A stretch of 47,591 bases of DNA from Streptomyces sp. BV286 (GTDB lineage Bacteria; Actinomycetota; Actinomycetes; Streptomycetales; Streptomycetaceae): contig NZ_JAHRIB010000170.1 in NCBI RefSeq assembly GCF_019090165.1, forward strand, positions 1 to 47,591. The letters are read 5' to 3'. Positions 1 to 9,776 of this stretch are shown in pieces. The position numbers were made by a program, and so were the translations under genes. The notes beneath the pieces are model-generated. The model did not search any database. It worked only from the letters and a program-made list of their open reading frames with translations, and had not been told where the DNA came from. Position 1 is the first letter of the stretch. Each line of letters starts with the position of its first letter.

Positions 1-2906
1 CGATCAACACCATGGTCGACCAGCTCTCCGCCTTCGCCGACGAGGTCACCCGCGTGGCCCGCGAGGTCGGCACCGAGGGAAACCTCGGCGGTCAGGCCCA
101 GGTCCGCGGCGTCTCCGGCGTCTGGAAGGACCTCACCGACAACGTCAACTTCATGGCCCTGAACCTGACCTCGCAGGTCCGCAACATCGCCCAGGTGACG
201 ACGGCCGTCGCCAACGGCAACCTCTCCAAGAAGATCACCGTCGACGCGCGCGGCGAGATCCTGGAGCTGAAGGACACCGTCAACACGATGGTGGAGCAGC
301 TGCGCGCCTTCGCCGACGAGGTGACGCGGGTGGCCCGCGAGGTCGGCACGGACGGCCGCCTCGGCGGCCGGGCCCAGGTGCTGGGTGTCTCCGGGGTGTG
401 GCGGGATCTCACCGACAACGTCAACTACATGGCGGACAACCTGACTTCGCAGGTCCGCAACATCGCGCAGGTCGCCACCGCGGTGGCCCAGGGCGACCTG
501 TCGAAGAAGATCGACGTGGACGCGCGCGGCGAGATCCTGGAGCTGAAGACCACCATCAACACCATGGTGGACACCCTGTCGTCCTTCTCGTCCGAGGTGA
601 CCCGGGTGGCCCGCGAGGTGGGCTCCGAGGGCCAACTGGGCGGCCAGGCACAGGTCGAGGGCGTGTACGGCACCTGGAAGCGCCTGACGACGAACGTCAA
701 CGAGCTGGCGTCCAACCTCACCACCCAGGTCCGCGCGATCGCCGAGGTGGCGTCCGCGGTGGCCCAGGGCGACATGTCCCGCTCCATCACGGTGGAGACC
801 CAGGGCGAGGTCGACGAGCTGAAGGACAACATCAACCTGATGGTGGCCAACCTCCGCGAGACCACCCGCGCCAAGGACTGGCTGGAGTCGAACCTCGCCC
901 GCCTCGCCGCCCTCATGCAGGGCCACCGGGACCTGATGGAGGTCGCGGACCTGATCCTGCGCGAGCTGACACCGCTGGTGAACGCGCAGTACGGCGCCTT
1001 CTTCCTCGCCGACCCGGAAATGGACAAGGCCACTCTCCAGACAGCCCTTCCCATCAAGGGACTTGCCTTCATCGCCGGGTACGGTTCGGCGCAGAGCGCG
1101 ACGGTCGACACGGTCAGCATGCCGGTGCACGGGCTCGTACGGCAGGCCGCGCGCGAGAAGAAGCGGATCCTGGTGGAGGAGGCCCCGCCGGACTACATCA
1201 AGATCAACAGCGGTCTGGGCGAGGCGGCTCCCGCGAGCGTCGTCATCATCCCGATCCTCTTCGAGGACAAGCTGCTCGGGGTGATCGAGCTCGCCTCGTT
1301 CTCCCGCTTCTCCGACGTCCACCTGGCGTTCTTCGACCAGTTCGTGAACACCATCGGCGTCGCGATCAACACCATCATCGCCAACTCCCGTACGGAGTCC
1401 CTGCTCGGCGAGTCCCAGCGGCTGGCCATCCAGCTCCAGGACCGCTCCGACGAACTCCAGTCGCAGCAGGCCGAGTTGCAGCGCTCGAACGCCGAACTGG
1501 AGGAGAAGGCAGCGCTGCTGGCGACCTCGTCGCAGTACAAGTCCGAGTTCCTGGCGAACATGTCGCACGAGCTGCGCACCCCGCTCAACTCGCTCCTGAT
1601 CCTCGCCCGGCTGCTCTCCGACAACCCGGACGGCCATCTGTCCGACCAGGAGGTGCAGTTCGCGACGACGATCCACCGGTCGGGGTCGGACCTCCTCCAG
1701 CTCATCAACGACATCCTCGACCTGTCGAAGATCGAGGCCGGCCGGATGGACGTACGCCCCAAGAAGCTGCCGCTGATCAAACTGCTCGACTACGTGCACG
1801 CCACGTTCCGGCCGCTCACCATCGACCGGGGGCTGGCCCTCGAGGTGACGGTCGGCGAGGACGTACCGCGCGAGATGTACTCGGACGAGCAGCGGCTCCA
1901 GCAGATCCTGCGCAACCTGCTCTCCAACGCGATCAAGTTCACCGCGTCGGGCCGGGTGGAGCTGCGCGTCAGCCGGGTCAGGGATCCCGGGCCCCGGTTC
2001 ACACCCGAGCTCGGCGACGACGTGATCGCCTTCGCGGTCTCCGACACCGGCATCGGCATCGCCCCGGAGAAGCTCCCGGTGATCTTCGAGGCGTTCCAGC
2101 AGGCCGACGGCACGACGAACCGCAAGTACGGCGGCACGGGTCTCGGCCTGTCCATCAGCCGGGAGATCGCGGGCCTGCTGGGCGGCCGGATCATCGCCGA
2201 GAGCGTGCCGGGCCAGGGTTCCACCTTCACGTTGTACGTGCCGGTCGTCAGCCCCGGGCACTCGCCGACCGCACCGGGCGCCGAGGACCGGTCCCTGCCC
2301 GTGCCCGGGCAGTTGTCCACCGAGCCCTTCACCGTCCTCGACCAGGACGACAGCTGGCCCGCGCCGACCAAACTGGAGGCGTGGAAGTCGGGTCGTGCGG
2401 GCCAGGTCCTGCCCGGGCGGCGGGTGCTGATCGTGGACGACGACATCCGCAACGTCTTCGCGCTGACCCACGTGCTGGGCCGGGTCGGGATGCCCGTCCT
2501 GTACGCGGAGAACGGCCGCGAGGGCATCGAGACCCTGGAGCGCAACCCGGACGTCGAGCTCGTCCTGATGGACATCATGATGCCGGAGATGGATGGTTAC
2601 GAGACCATCTCCGCCATCCGCCGCACCCCGCGCTGGACCGGACTTCCCATCGTCGCCCTCACCGCCAAGGCGATGCCGGGCGACCGTGAGAAGTCCATCG
2701 CGCGCGGTGCGAACGACTACGTACCCAAGCCGGTGGACGTCGACCAGCTGCTGACCGTCGTCTGCGCGCTCCTGGACCCCGAGCGCGCGGACGGCACGGA
2801 GCGGGAGGACTCCGCCGGATCCGTCATCGCGGGGGCCGGCCCCTCGGAGGAGCCCGCCCCCGCCGACGAACGAATGAGGCAGGCAAGCGATCACCATGAG
2901 CACTGA
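1..2906 (+). CDS. Hybrid sensor histidine kinase with HAMP-repeat array (5' end outside window)
   Basis: The frame is open from base 3, so the start lies left of the window; 967 residues are visible. First comes an array of 92-residue HAMP units with an exact 276-bp DNA period (equivalent Met codons at 12, 288, 564 and 840). A GAF-like domain follows at about 900-1390, then a coiled coil. The HisKA H-box SHELRTPLN has its His codon at 1566-1568. The HATPase region (SNAIKF, DTGIGI, GGTGLGLS) runs to about 2240. A C-terminal receiver domain (VLIVDDD, LMDIMMPEMDG) has its phospho-acceptor Asp codon at 2571-2573. The HAMP sequence (TSQVRNIA, EVTRVAREVGTEG, GVW-DLTDNVN) closely recalls fungal group III (Nik1/Os-1) osmosensing kinases. 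No transmembrane segment is seen in the visible part. It overlaps the next gene by 11 bp, suggesting the two work together. The signal is unknown. Confidence 0.93.
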   Translation, partial: INTMVDQLSAFADEVTRVAREVGTEGNLGGQAQVRGVSGVWKDLTDNVNFMALNLTSQVRNIAQVTTAVANGNLSKKITVDARGEILELKDTVNTMVEQLRAFADEVTRVAREVGTDGRLGGRAQVLGVSGVWRDLTDNVNYMADNLTSQVRNIAQVATAVAQGDLSKKIDVDARGEILELKTTINTMVDTLSSFSSEVTRVAREVGSEGQLGGQAQVEGVYGTWKRLTTNVNELASNLTTQVRAIAEVASAVAQGDMSRSITVETQGEVDELKDNINLMVANLRETTRAKDWLESNLARLAALMQGHRDLMEVADLILRELTPLVNAQYGAFFLADPEMDKATLQTALPIKGLAFIAGYGSAQSATVDTVSMPVHGLVRQAAREKKRILVEEAPPDYIKINSGLGEAAPASVVIIPILFEDKLLGVIELASFSRFSDVHLAFFDQFVNTIGVAINTIIANSRTESLLGESQRLAIQLQDRSDELQSQQAELQRSNAELEEKAALLATSSQYKSEFLANMSHELRTPLNSLLILARLLSDNPDGHLSDQEVQFATTIHRSGSDLLQLINDILDLSKIEAGRMDVRPKKLPLIKLLDYVHATFRPLTIDRGLALEVTVGEDVPREMYSDEQRLQQILRNLLSNAIKFTASGRVELRVSRVRDPGPRFTPELGDDVIAFAVSDTGIGIAPEKLPVIFEAFQQADGTTNRKYGGTGLGLSISREIAGLLGGRIIAESVPGQGSTFTLYVPVVSPGHSPTAPGAEDRSLPVPGQLSTEPFTVLDQDDSWPAPTKLEAWKSGRAGQVLPGRRVLIVDDDIRNVFALTHVLGRVGMPVLYAENGREGIETLERNPDVELVLMDIMMPEMDGYETISAIRRTPRWTGLPIVALTAKAMPGDREKSIARGANDYVPKPVDVDQLLTVVCALLDPERADGTEREDSAGSVIAGAGPSEEPAPADERMRQASDHHEH
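12..839 (+). repeat. 276-bp tandem repeats encoding HAMP units
   Basis: Three consecutive 276-bp units (12-287, 288-563, 564-839) each encode one 92-residue HAMP unit, and a further partial unit starts at 840. The period is exact to the base. The first two units are more alike than the third. The array continues left of the window. Confidence 0.9.
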
Positions 2907-3480
2907 GGCATCGACCGACGAGCGCGCCAGCATCCTCCTCGTGGACGACATGGAGGACAACCTGATCGCGCTGGAGGCCGTCCTGGGGTCCCTCAACGAG
3001 CCGCTCGTGCGCGCCCGTTCCGGTGAGGAGGCGATGAAGGCCCTGCTGCGGCAGCGGTTCGCGGTCGTCCTGCTCGACATCCGGATGCCGGGCATGGACG
3101 GTTTCGAGACCGCCGCGAACATCAAGCGGCTCGACCAGACCAAGGACGTACCGATCATCTTCCTGACCGGCACGGACTCCGACGCCGGGTACGCGTTCCG
3201 CGGGTACGCCACCGGAGCCGCCGACTATCTCACCAAGCCGTTCGACCCCTGGGTGCTGCGCGCCAAGGTGACCGTCTTCCTCGATCTGCACCGCAAGAAC
3301 CGGCAGTTGGAGCGGATGCTCGCCCACGAGCAGGCGCAGTTCGACGAACTCGCCGGCCGTCTGCGCGCGATGGAGACCCACATATCGGCCGACGGCCTCG
3401 ACGGCACCCTCGAACTGCGCCACCACATACGCCACATGGAGGACCTGCTGCGCGACATGCGAAAGGGGCGAGGTCTGTGA
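2896..3480 (+). CDS. Response regulator with receiver domain and C-terminal coiled coil
   Basis: 194 residues. The N-terminal receiver domain carries ILLVDDMEDN, the phosphorylation motif LLDIRMPGMDGFE, a switch Thr (FLTGTDSD) and the conserved Lys in LTKPFDPW. About 65 residues remain after the receiver; they look like a charged helix (KNRQLERMLAHEQ, LRHHIRHMEDLLRDM), with no DNA-binding, GGDEF or phosphatase output domain. The ATG lies inside the last codons of the upstream kinase (11-bp overlap), so the pair is almost certainly co-transcribed and translationally coupled. It is likely the phosphorylation partner of that kinase, acting by protein-protein contact. The output is not predictable from sequence. 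Confidence 0.9.
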   Translation: MSTEASTDERASILLVDDMEDNLIALEAVLGSLNEPLVRARSGEEAMKALLRQRFAVVLLDIRMPGMDGFETAANIKRLDQTKDVPIIFLTGTDSDAGYAFRGYATGAADYLTKPFDPWVLRAKVTVFLDLHRKNRQLERMLAHEQAQFDELAGRLRAMETHISADGLDGTLELRHHIRHMEDLLRDMRKGRGL

Positions 3481-3500
3481 CCCCGCCCCCGTCCACGCCG

Positions 3501-3519
3501 CCGCGGGAGCGCCCCGCGG
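3501..3519. terminator. Hairpin between convergent genes
   Basis: CCGCGGG-AGCGC-CCCGCGG gives a 7-bp GC stem with a 5-nt loop in the 45-bp gap between the convergent response-regulator and acyl-CoA synthetase genes. There is no U-tract, so this is a candidate bidirectional terminator only. Confidence 0.45.
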
Positions 3520-3525
3520 ACACGG

Positions 3526-5412
<1,887 letters not shown>

Positions 5413-5479
5413 AACATCCTCCGGGGCCCGCGACAGTGTGTGGCCGTCTCAGTGCGGTTGGCTCAGTGCGGTCGTTGTT

Positions 5480-5502
5480 TAACTCGTGAGTAACCAGCGA
5501 GT
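5480..5502. promoter_or_regulatory. Candidate operator upstream of the acyl-CoA ligase
   Basis: TTAACTCGTGAGTAA (5480-5494) is a near-palindrome with ACTC/GAGT half-sites, followed by a further CGAGT at 5498-5502. It lies 68 bp upstream of the GTG. The ACTC-GAGT style is typical of operators for TetR-family regulators of fatty-acid genes. The regulator itself is not in the window. Confidence 0.4.
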
Positions 5503-5600
5503 GGTGATCAGAGTAAAGCCCGGTCGCCCGGTGCGTAAGAGGCGGCGGCCTGTCACTTCCTACAGAGCGTGGGCGGAACGAGGCGGTCCGTGGACGCGGT

Positions 5601-5630
5601 GGGCCCGCCGCGCGAAAGCACGACGGGCCC
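5601..5630 (-). terminator. Intrinsic terminator after lepA
   Basis: A 30-nt hairpin: outer stem GGGCCCG/CGGGCCC, then an inner CGTGC/GCGCG stem closed by TTTC (minus-strand reading). It begins 35 bp after the lepA stop and separates lepA from the acyl-CoA ligase. Confidence 0.65.
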
Positions 5631-5664
5631 GTGGTTTCGGGCCTCGCCCGATGGTTGCCGGTGG

Positions 5665-7533
5665 CTACTTCTTTCCCTTGGCGGCGCCGCCGCTGTCGTC
5701 GCTGGACAGCACGGCGATGAAGGCCTCTTGCGGAACTTCCACAGAGCCCACCATCTTCATCCGCTTCTTGCCCTCCTTCTGCTTCTCCAGCAGCTTCCGC
5801 TTACGGGAGATGTCACCGCCGTAGCACTTGGCGAGGACGTCCTTGCGGATGGCACGGATGGTCTCGCGGGCGATGACCCGGGAGCCGATGGCCGCCTGGA
5901 TGGGGATCTCGAAGGCCTGGCGCGGGATCAGCTCGCGCAGCTTGGCGACGAGCCTCACCCCGTACGCGTAGGCCGCGTCCTTGTGCGTGACGGCGGAGAA
6001 GGCGTCGACGCGGTCGCCGTGGAGCAGGATGTCGACCTTCACCAGCGAGGCGTCCTGCTCGCCGGTGGGCTCGTAGTCCAGGGAGGCGTACCCGCGGGTC
6101 TTGGACTTCAGGTTGTCGAAGAAGTCGAAGACGATCTCGGCGAGGGGGAGCGTGTAGCGGATCTCCACACGGTCCTCCGAGAGGTAGTCCATGCCCAGGA
6201 GGGTGCCGCGGCGGGTCTGGCAGAGCTCCATGATCGAGCCGATGAACTCGCTCGGAGCAAGGATCGTGGCCCTGACGACCGGCTCGAAGACCTTGTCGAT
6301 CTTGCCCTCGGGGAACTCGCTCGGGTTGGTGACCGTGTGCTCCTTCCCGTCCTCCATGATCACGCGGTAGACCACGTTCGGCGCGGTGGCGATGAGTTCG
6401 AGGTTGAACTCGCGCTCCAGGCGCTCACGGATGACGTCGAGGTGCAGCAGGCCGAGGAAGCCGACACGGAAGCCGAAGCCGAGGGCCGCGGAGGTCTCCG
6501 GCTCGTAGACCAGGGCGGCGTCGTTGAGCTGGAGCTTGTCCAGCGCCTCGCGGAGGTCGGGGTACTCCGAGCCGTCCAGCGGATAGAGGCCGGAGAAGAC
6601 CATCGGCTTGGGGTCCTTGTACCCGCCGAGTGCCTCGGTGGCGCCCTTGTCCTTGCTGGTGATGGTGTCACCGACCTTGGACTGACGGACGTCCTTCACG
6701 CCGGTGATGATGTAGCCCACCTCGCCGACGCCGATGCCGTCGGAAGGCGTCATCTCGGGGGACGAGACGCCGATCTCCAGCAGCTCGTGGGTGGCGCCCG
6801 TCGACATCATCTTGATGCGCTCGCGCTTGTTGAGCTGGCCGTCGATGACACGGACGTAGGTGACCACGCCCCGGTACGAGTCGTAGACCGAGTCGAAGAT
6901 CATCGCGCGGGCGGGGGCGTCCTTGACGCCGACCGGGGCCGGGACGTCACGGACGACCCGGTCCAGGAGCGCGTCCACGCCGATGCCGGTCTTCGCCGAG
7001 ACCTTCAGCACGTCCTCGGGCTGGCAGCCGATGAGATTGGCCAGCTCCTCGGAGAACTTCTCCGGCTGGGCGGCCGGCAGGTCGATCTTGTTCAGCACCG
7101 GGACGATGGTGAGCTCGTTCTCCATCGCCAGGTAGAGATTGGCGAGGGTCTGGGCCTCGATGCCCTGAGCTGCGTCGACGAGCAGGACCGTGCCCTCACA
7201 GGCCGCGAGGGACCGCGACACCTCATACGTGAAGTCGACGTGCCCGGGGGTGTCGATCATGTTGAGGACGTGGGTGTTGCCCGGGTCGTCGGTGGGCGCC
7301 CAGGGCAGTCGCACCGCCTGGGACTTGATCGTGATGCCGCGCTCGCGCTCGATGTCCATCCGGTCGAGGTACTGAGCGCGCATCTGCCGCTGATCGACCA
7401 CGCCGGTCAGCTGGAGCATCCGGTCGGCAAGGGTGGACTTGCCGTGGTCGATGTGCGCGATGATGCAGAAGTTGCGGATCAGAGCCGGGGCGGTGCGGCT
7501 GGGCTCGGGCACATTGTTAGGGGTCGCGGGCAC
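5665..7533 (-). CDS. lepA: Elongation factor 4 (LepA) GTPase
   Basis: 622 residues from the GTG at 7533. LepA is a translational GTPase that binds ribosomes and can back-translocate tRNAs. The G domain shows the P-loop AHIDHGKST, the switch region RERGITIKSQ, DTPGHVD and NKIDLP. EF-G-like domains II, III and V follow, then the LepA-specific C-terminal domain ending in a basic GKK tail. I chose the GTG (VPATPNN) because it matches the usual Streptomyces LepA N terminus as I recall it and has AGGA upstream. An in-frame ATG at 7593 would add 20 atypical residues. It is divergent from rpsT and followed by a strong hairpin. Confidence 0.96.
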   Translation of the reverse strand: MPATPNNVPEPSRTAPALIRNFCIIAHIDHGKSTLADRMLQLTGVVDQRQMRAQYLDRMDIERERGITIKSQAVRLPWAPTDDPGNTHVLNMIDTPGHVDFTYEVSRSLAACEGTVLLVDAAQGIEAQTLANLYLAMENELTIVPVLNKIDLPAAQPEKFSEELANLIGCQPEDVLKVSAKTGIGVDALLDRVVRDVPAPVGVKDAPARAMIFDSVYDSYRGVVTYVRVIDGQLNKRERIKMMSTGATHELLEIGVSSPEMTPSDGIGVGEVGYIITGVKDVRQSKVGDTITSKDKGATEALGGYKDPKPMVFSGLYPLDGSEYPDLREALDKLQLNDAALVYEPETSAALGFGFRVGFLGLLHLDVIRERLEREFNLELIATAPNVVYRVIMEDGKEHTVTNPSEFPEGKIDKVFEPVVRATILAPSEFIGSIMELCQTRRGTLLGMDYLSEDRVEIRYTLPLAEIVFDFFDNLKSKTRGYASLDYEPTGEQDASLVKVDILLHGDRVDAFSAVTHKDAAYAYGVRLVAKLRELIPRQAFEIPIQAAIGSRVIARETIRAIRKDVLAKCYGGDISRKRKLLEKQKEGKKRMKMVGSVEVPQEAFIAVLSSDDSGGAAKGKK

Positions 7534-7622
7534 GCAGGGTCCTGTCTCTTGAGGCGCCTGTCGCCTCGGGTCGGATCGATACGTAGGCTCCATGGTCCCA
7601 CGGGCGGGGGCATGCGACCGGT

Positions 7623-7652
7623 TTGGGCCGTCCGGAGGGCGACTGCTAATCT
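7623..7652 (+). promoter_or_regulatory. Candidate rpsT promoter
   Basis: TTGGGC (7623-7628) and TAATCT (7647-7652) are separated by 18 bp and fit a housekeeping sigma promoter. Transcription would start about 105 nt before the rpsT GTG, leaving a leader with a small GAGAC/GTCTC hairpin (7722-7736). Confidence 0.4.
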
Positions 7653-7764
7653 GGGCAGCTGTGTCTCATGCCCTCTCTGCACGGGACACGCAGGAAATTA
7701 GAAGAGAAATCACCGGTGCGTGAGACGTTCAGTCTCGTGTGCCTGAACCTGAGAAGGCTCATTC

Positions 7765-8031
7765 GTGGCGAACATCAAGTCCCAGATCAAGCGGATCAAG
7801 ACCAACGAGAAGGCTCGGCTGCGCAACAAGGCCGTCAAGTCTTCGCTGAAGACCGCGATCCGCAAGGCCCGCGAGGCCGCTGCCGCGGGTGACGTCGAGA
7901 AGGCCACGGTTGCCGCGCGCGAGGCGTCGCGGAAGCTGGACAAGGCCGTCTCCAAGGGCGTCATCCACAAGAACCAGGCCGCCAACAAGAAGTCGGCGCT
8001 TGCTTCCAAGGTCGCCACCCTCAAGGGCTGA
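7765..8031 (+). CDS. rpsT: 30S ribosomal protein S20
   Basis: 88 residues, full family length. S20 is a small helical protein that binds 16S rRNA in the body of the 30S subunit. The sequence begins MANIKSQIKRIKTNEKARLR and is rich in Lys, Arg and Ala. The start is GTG at 7765, with the Shine-Dalgarno GAGAAGG at 7751-7757. The gene is monocistronic, divergent from lepA and convergent with holA, as is usual in Streptomyces. Its leader contains a short hairpin, which could take part in feedback control, but that is only a suggestion. Confidence 0.98.
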   Translation: MANIKSQIKRIKTNEKARLRNKAVKSSLKTAIRKAREAAAAGDVEKATVAAREASRKLDKAVSKGVIHKNQAANKKSALASKVATLKG

Positions 8032-8040
8032 ACCTCTGCC

Positions 8041-8066
8041 GAGTGCCGGGCCCCGGCTCCGCACTC
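8041..8066 (+). terminator. Hairpin after rpsT
   Basis: GAGTGC (8041-8046) pairs with GCACTC (8061-8066), enclosing a GC-rich CGGG/CCCG segment, starting 10 bp after the rpsT stop. There is no real U-tract. Confidence 0.5.
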
Positions 8067-8184
8067 ACTTGATTCGAATGCCGGAAGGACCTGAGCGGGC
8101 CCTCTCTCATCCGCTCCCGACCGGCGACCCGACTCGTACGCGACCTGCGTTCGCCACGCGGGTACGAGTCCCCAGCTTGAACCG

Positions 8185-8226
8185 AGCCCCGGCCCACCAC
8201 CCCTTCGGGGGCGGGTGACCGGGGCT
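8185..8226. terminator. Long bidirectional hairpin between rpsT and holA
   Basis: AGCCCCGG (8185-8192) pairs with CCGGGGCT (8219-8226). An inner CCCC-TTCG-GGGG tetraloop stem lies inside it. On the plus strand it is followed by TTCGG. It sits between convergent genes and could stop transcription from both sides. Confidence 0.6.
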
Positions 8227-8239
8227 TTCGGCCTCCAAT

Positions 8240-8295
8240 ATCTGATATCCGGCATCTGATATCCGGCATCCGGCATCCGGCATCCGGCATCCGGC
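8240..8295. repeat. Heptanucleotide tandem repeat
   Basis: Eight exact 7-bp units: ATCTGAT-ATCCGGC twice, then ATCCGGC four more times. The tract is 56 bp, noncoding, and lies 33 bp beyond the holA stop codon. Confidence 0.95.
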
Positions 8296-8327
8296 GAACG
8301 GTGGCGCACATCGCCGACCGGTGGCTG

Positions 8328-9314
8328 CTACCCGCGGCGCGAGCGGGCCGCGCGAGCGATCGTGACGACGGCCTTCTCCAGCGCGTACTCGGGATCGTCG
8401 CCGCCGCCCTTCACACCCGCGTCGGCCTCCGCGACCGCCCGCAGCGCGACAGCGACCGCGTCGGGAGTCCACCCCCGCATCTGCTGCCGCACCCGGTCGA
8501 TCTTCCAGGGCGGCATACCGAGCTCCCGGGCCAGGTCGGCCGGACGCCCGCCGCGAGCCGATGACAGCTTCCCGATGGCCCGCACGCCCTGTGCCAGCGC
8601 ACTCGTGATCAGGACGGGGGCGACCCCGGTCGACAGGGACCACCGCAGGGCCTCCAGCGCCTCCGCCGCCCGCCCCTCGACCGCCCGGTCCGCCACCGTG
8701 AAGCTGGAGGCCTCCGCGCGGCCCGTGTAGTACCGCCCGACGACAGCCTCGTCGATCGTCCCCTCGACGTCCGCGACCAGCTGGGTCACCGCGGACGCCA
8801 GCTCCCGCAGGTCGCTCCCGATCGAGTCGACGAGCGCCTGGCACGCCTCCGGTGTCGCCGCCCGCCCCAGCGCACGGAACTCACTGCGCACGAAGGCCAG
8901 CCGGTCCGCCGGTTTCGTCATCTTGGGGCAGGCGACCTCCCGTGCTCCCACCTTGCGCGCGGCATCGAGCAGGCCCTTGCCCTTGGCGGCCCCCGCATGC
9001 AGCAGCACGAGCGTGATCTCCTCGGCCGGAGCGCTCAGATACGCCTTCACGTCCTTGATCGTGTCGGCCGACAGATCCTGCGCGTTGCGCACCACGACGA
9101 CCTTGCGCTCGGCGAAGAGCGACGGACTCGTCAGCTCCGCGAGCGTGCCCGGCTGCAACTGGTCCGACGTGAGGTCCCGTACGTCGGTGTCCGCGTCGGC
9201 GGCACGCGCGGCCGCCACCACCTCCTGCACGGCGCGGTCGAGCAGGAGGTCCTCCTGTCCCACCGCGAGCGTGACAGGGGCGAGCGGATTGTCGTGTGCA
9301 GAGTTCCTGGCCAT
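8328..9314 (-). CDS. holA: DNA polymerase III delta subunit (clamp loader)
   Basis: 328 residues from ATG 9314; the delta subunit opens the beta sliding clamp in the clamp-loader complex. The N-terminal part reads MARNSAHDNPLAPVTLAVGQ followed by EDLLLDRAV, the usual opening of actinobacterial delta proteins. Core segments include LTSPSLFAERKVVVVRN, LVLLHAG-KGKGLLD and ELRELASAVTQL, and the helical C-terminal collar ends with EYALEKAVVTIARA. An in-frame GTG at 9332 adds six residues and has AGAGG very close upstream, so the start is uncertain by 18 bp. The gene is convergent with rpsT. Confidence 0.92.
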   Translation of the reverse strand: MARNSAHDNPLAPVTLAVGQEDLLLDRAVQEVVAAARAADADTDVRDLTSDQLQPGTLAELTSPSLFAERKVVVVRNAQDLSADTIKDVKAYLSAPAEEITLVLLHAGAAKGKGLLDAARKVGAREVACPKMTKPADRLAFVRSEFRALGRAATPEACQALVDSIGSDLRELASAVTQLVADVEGTIDEAVVGRYYTGRAEASSFTVADRAVEGRAAEALEALRWSLSTGVAPVLITSALAQGVRAIGKLSSARGGRPADLARELGMPPWKIDRVRQQMRGWTPDAVAVALRAVAEADAGVKGGGDDPEYALEKAVVTIARAARSRRG

Positions 9315-9428
9315 CGCGCCCAAGCATCCCACGCACCTCTGACAACCGGCCCACGACGGCGACTACGACTACGACTCTGCGTCGCCGTCACAGACGCAGA
9401 CGCAGTCGCCGTCACCGTCGCCGTCGCT

Positions 9429-9463
9429 GGCACCGGCACCGGCACCGGCACCGGCACCGGCAC
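9429..9463. repeat. (GGCACC)5 hexanucleotide repeat
   Basis: Five exact GGCACC units (9429-9458) plus a partial unit, in the gap between holA and the small 81-residue gene. It is preceded at 9356-9428 by degenerate GACTAC, GACGCA and CCGTCG repeats. It is noncoding in the preferred annotation and lies 6 bp beyond the stop of the 81-residue gene. Confidence 0.9.
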
Positions 9464-9468
9464 GACGG

Positions 9469-9714
9469 TCACGGCTCCTCGCGCCAGCCCTCCCACTCCT
9501 GCGCGAACTCGTCCAGCTCCCGGGCGTCGAGCCGCCCGTCCTCGTCCCGCAGCACGAGCAGCCACTGCGCGTCCTCGGCGTCGTCCTCACCGGCCAGGGC
9601 GTCCCGTACGAGCTGCGGCTCCTCGTCGAGCCGGAACCGCTCCCCCAGCTCCTGCGCCGCTTCCTCGGCGGCACCGCGGTCGGGCAGCACCAGTACATGT
9701 CTCACATCGCTCAC
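9469..9714 (-). CDS. Small acidic conserved hypothetical protein
   Basis: 81 residues from GTG 9714, beginning MSDVRHVLVLPDRGAAEEAA. The protein is acidic and soluble, without Cys clusters or membrane segments, and ends in a Trp-rich acidic motif (EFAQEWEGWREEP). I recall close relatives as hypothetical proteins in other Streptomyces; no function is known to me. The frame can be extended to 9750, but the extra N terminus looks non-conserved. It lies between holA and the YceI-domain gene, on the same strand as both. Coding is supported by biased third positions and the compact, plausible sequence. Confidence 0.7.
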   Translation of the reverse strand: MSDVRHVLVLPDRGAAEEAAQELGERFRLDEEPQLVRDALAGEDDAEDAQWLLVLRDEDGRLDARELDEFAQEWEGWREEP

Positions 9715-9776
9715 ACGGCCATTTTCCGGTACCGGCGCAGCGCCCCGCACCGGGGCCCGCAGGCAGCGGACCCCGG

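Noticed and set aside
12..839. CRISPR-like regular spacing
   Set aside because: The 276-bp units are coding HAMP repeats, with no short repeat/spacer pattern.
398..2689. Long open frame overlapping the histidine kinase gene in another plus-strand frame
   Set aside because: Arg/Gly/Pro-rich composition of a high-GC shadow frame; the kinase frame carries clear domains.
7534..7593. Longer lepA start at ATG 7593
   Set aside because: The extra 20 residues do not resemble known LepA N termini; GTG 7533 has a ribosome-binding site and fits family length.
5569..7701. 710-codon plus-strand frame opposite lepA
   Set aside because: Antisense shadow of lepA; no recognisable domain and typical Val/Asp/Arg bias of a reverse frame.
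8021..8311. Minus-strand frame coding MPDAGCR-type repeats
   Set aside because: Produced by the heptanucleotide tract and hairpin DNA; not a credible protein.
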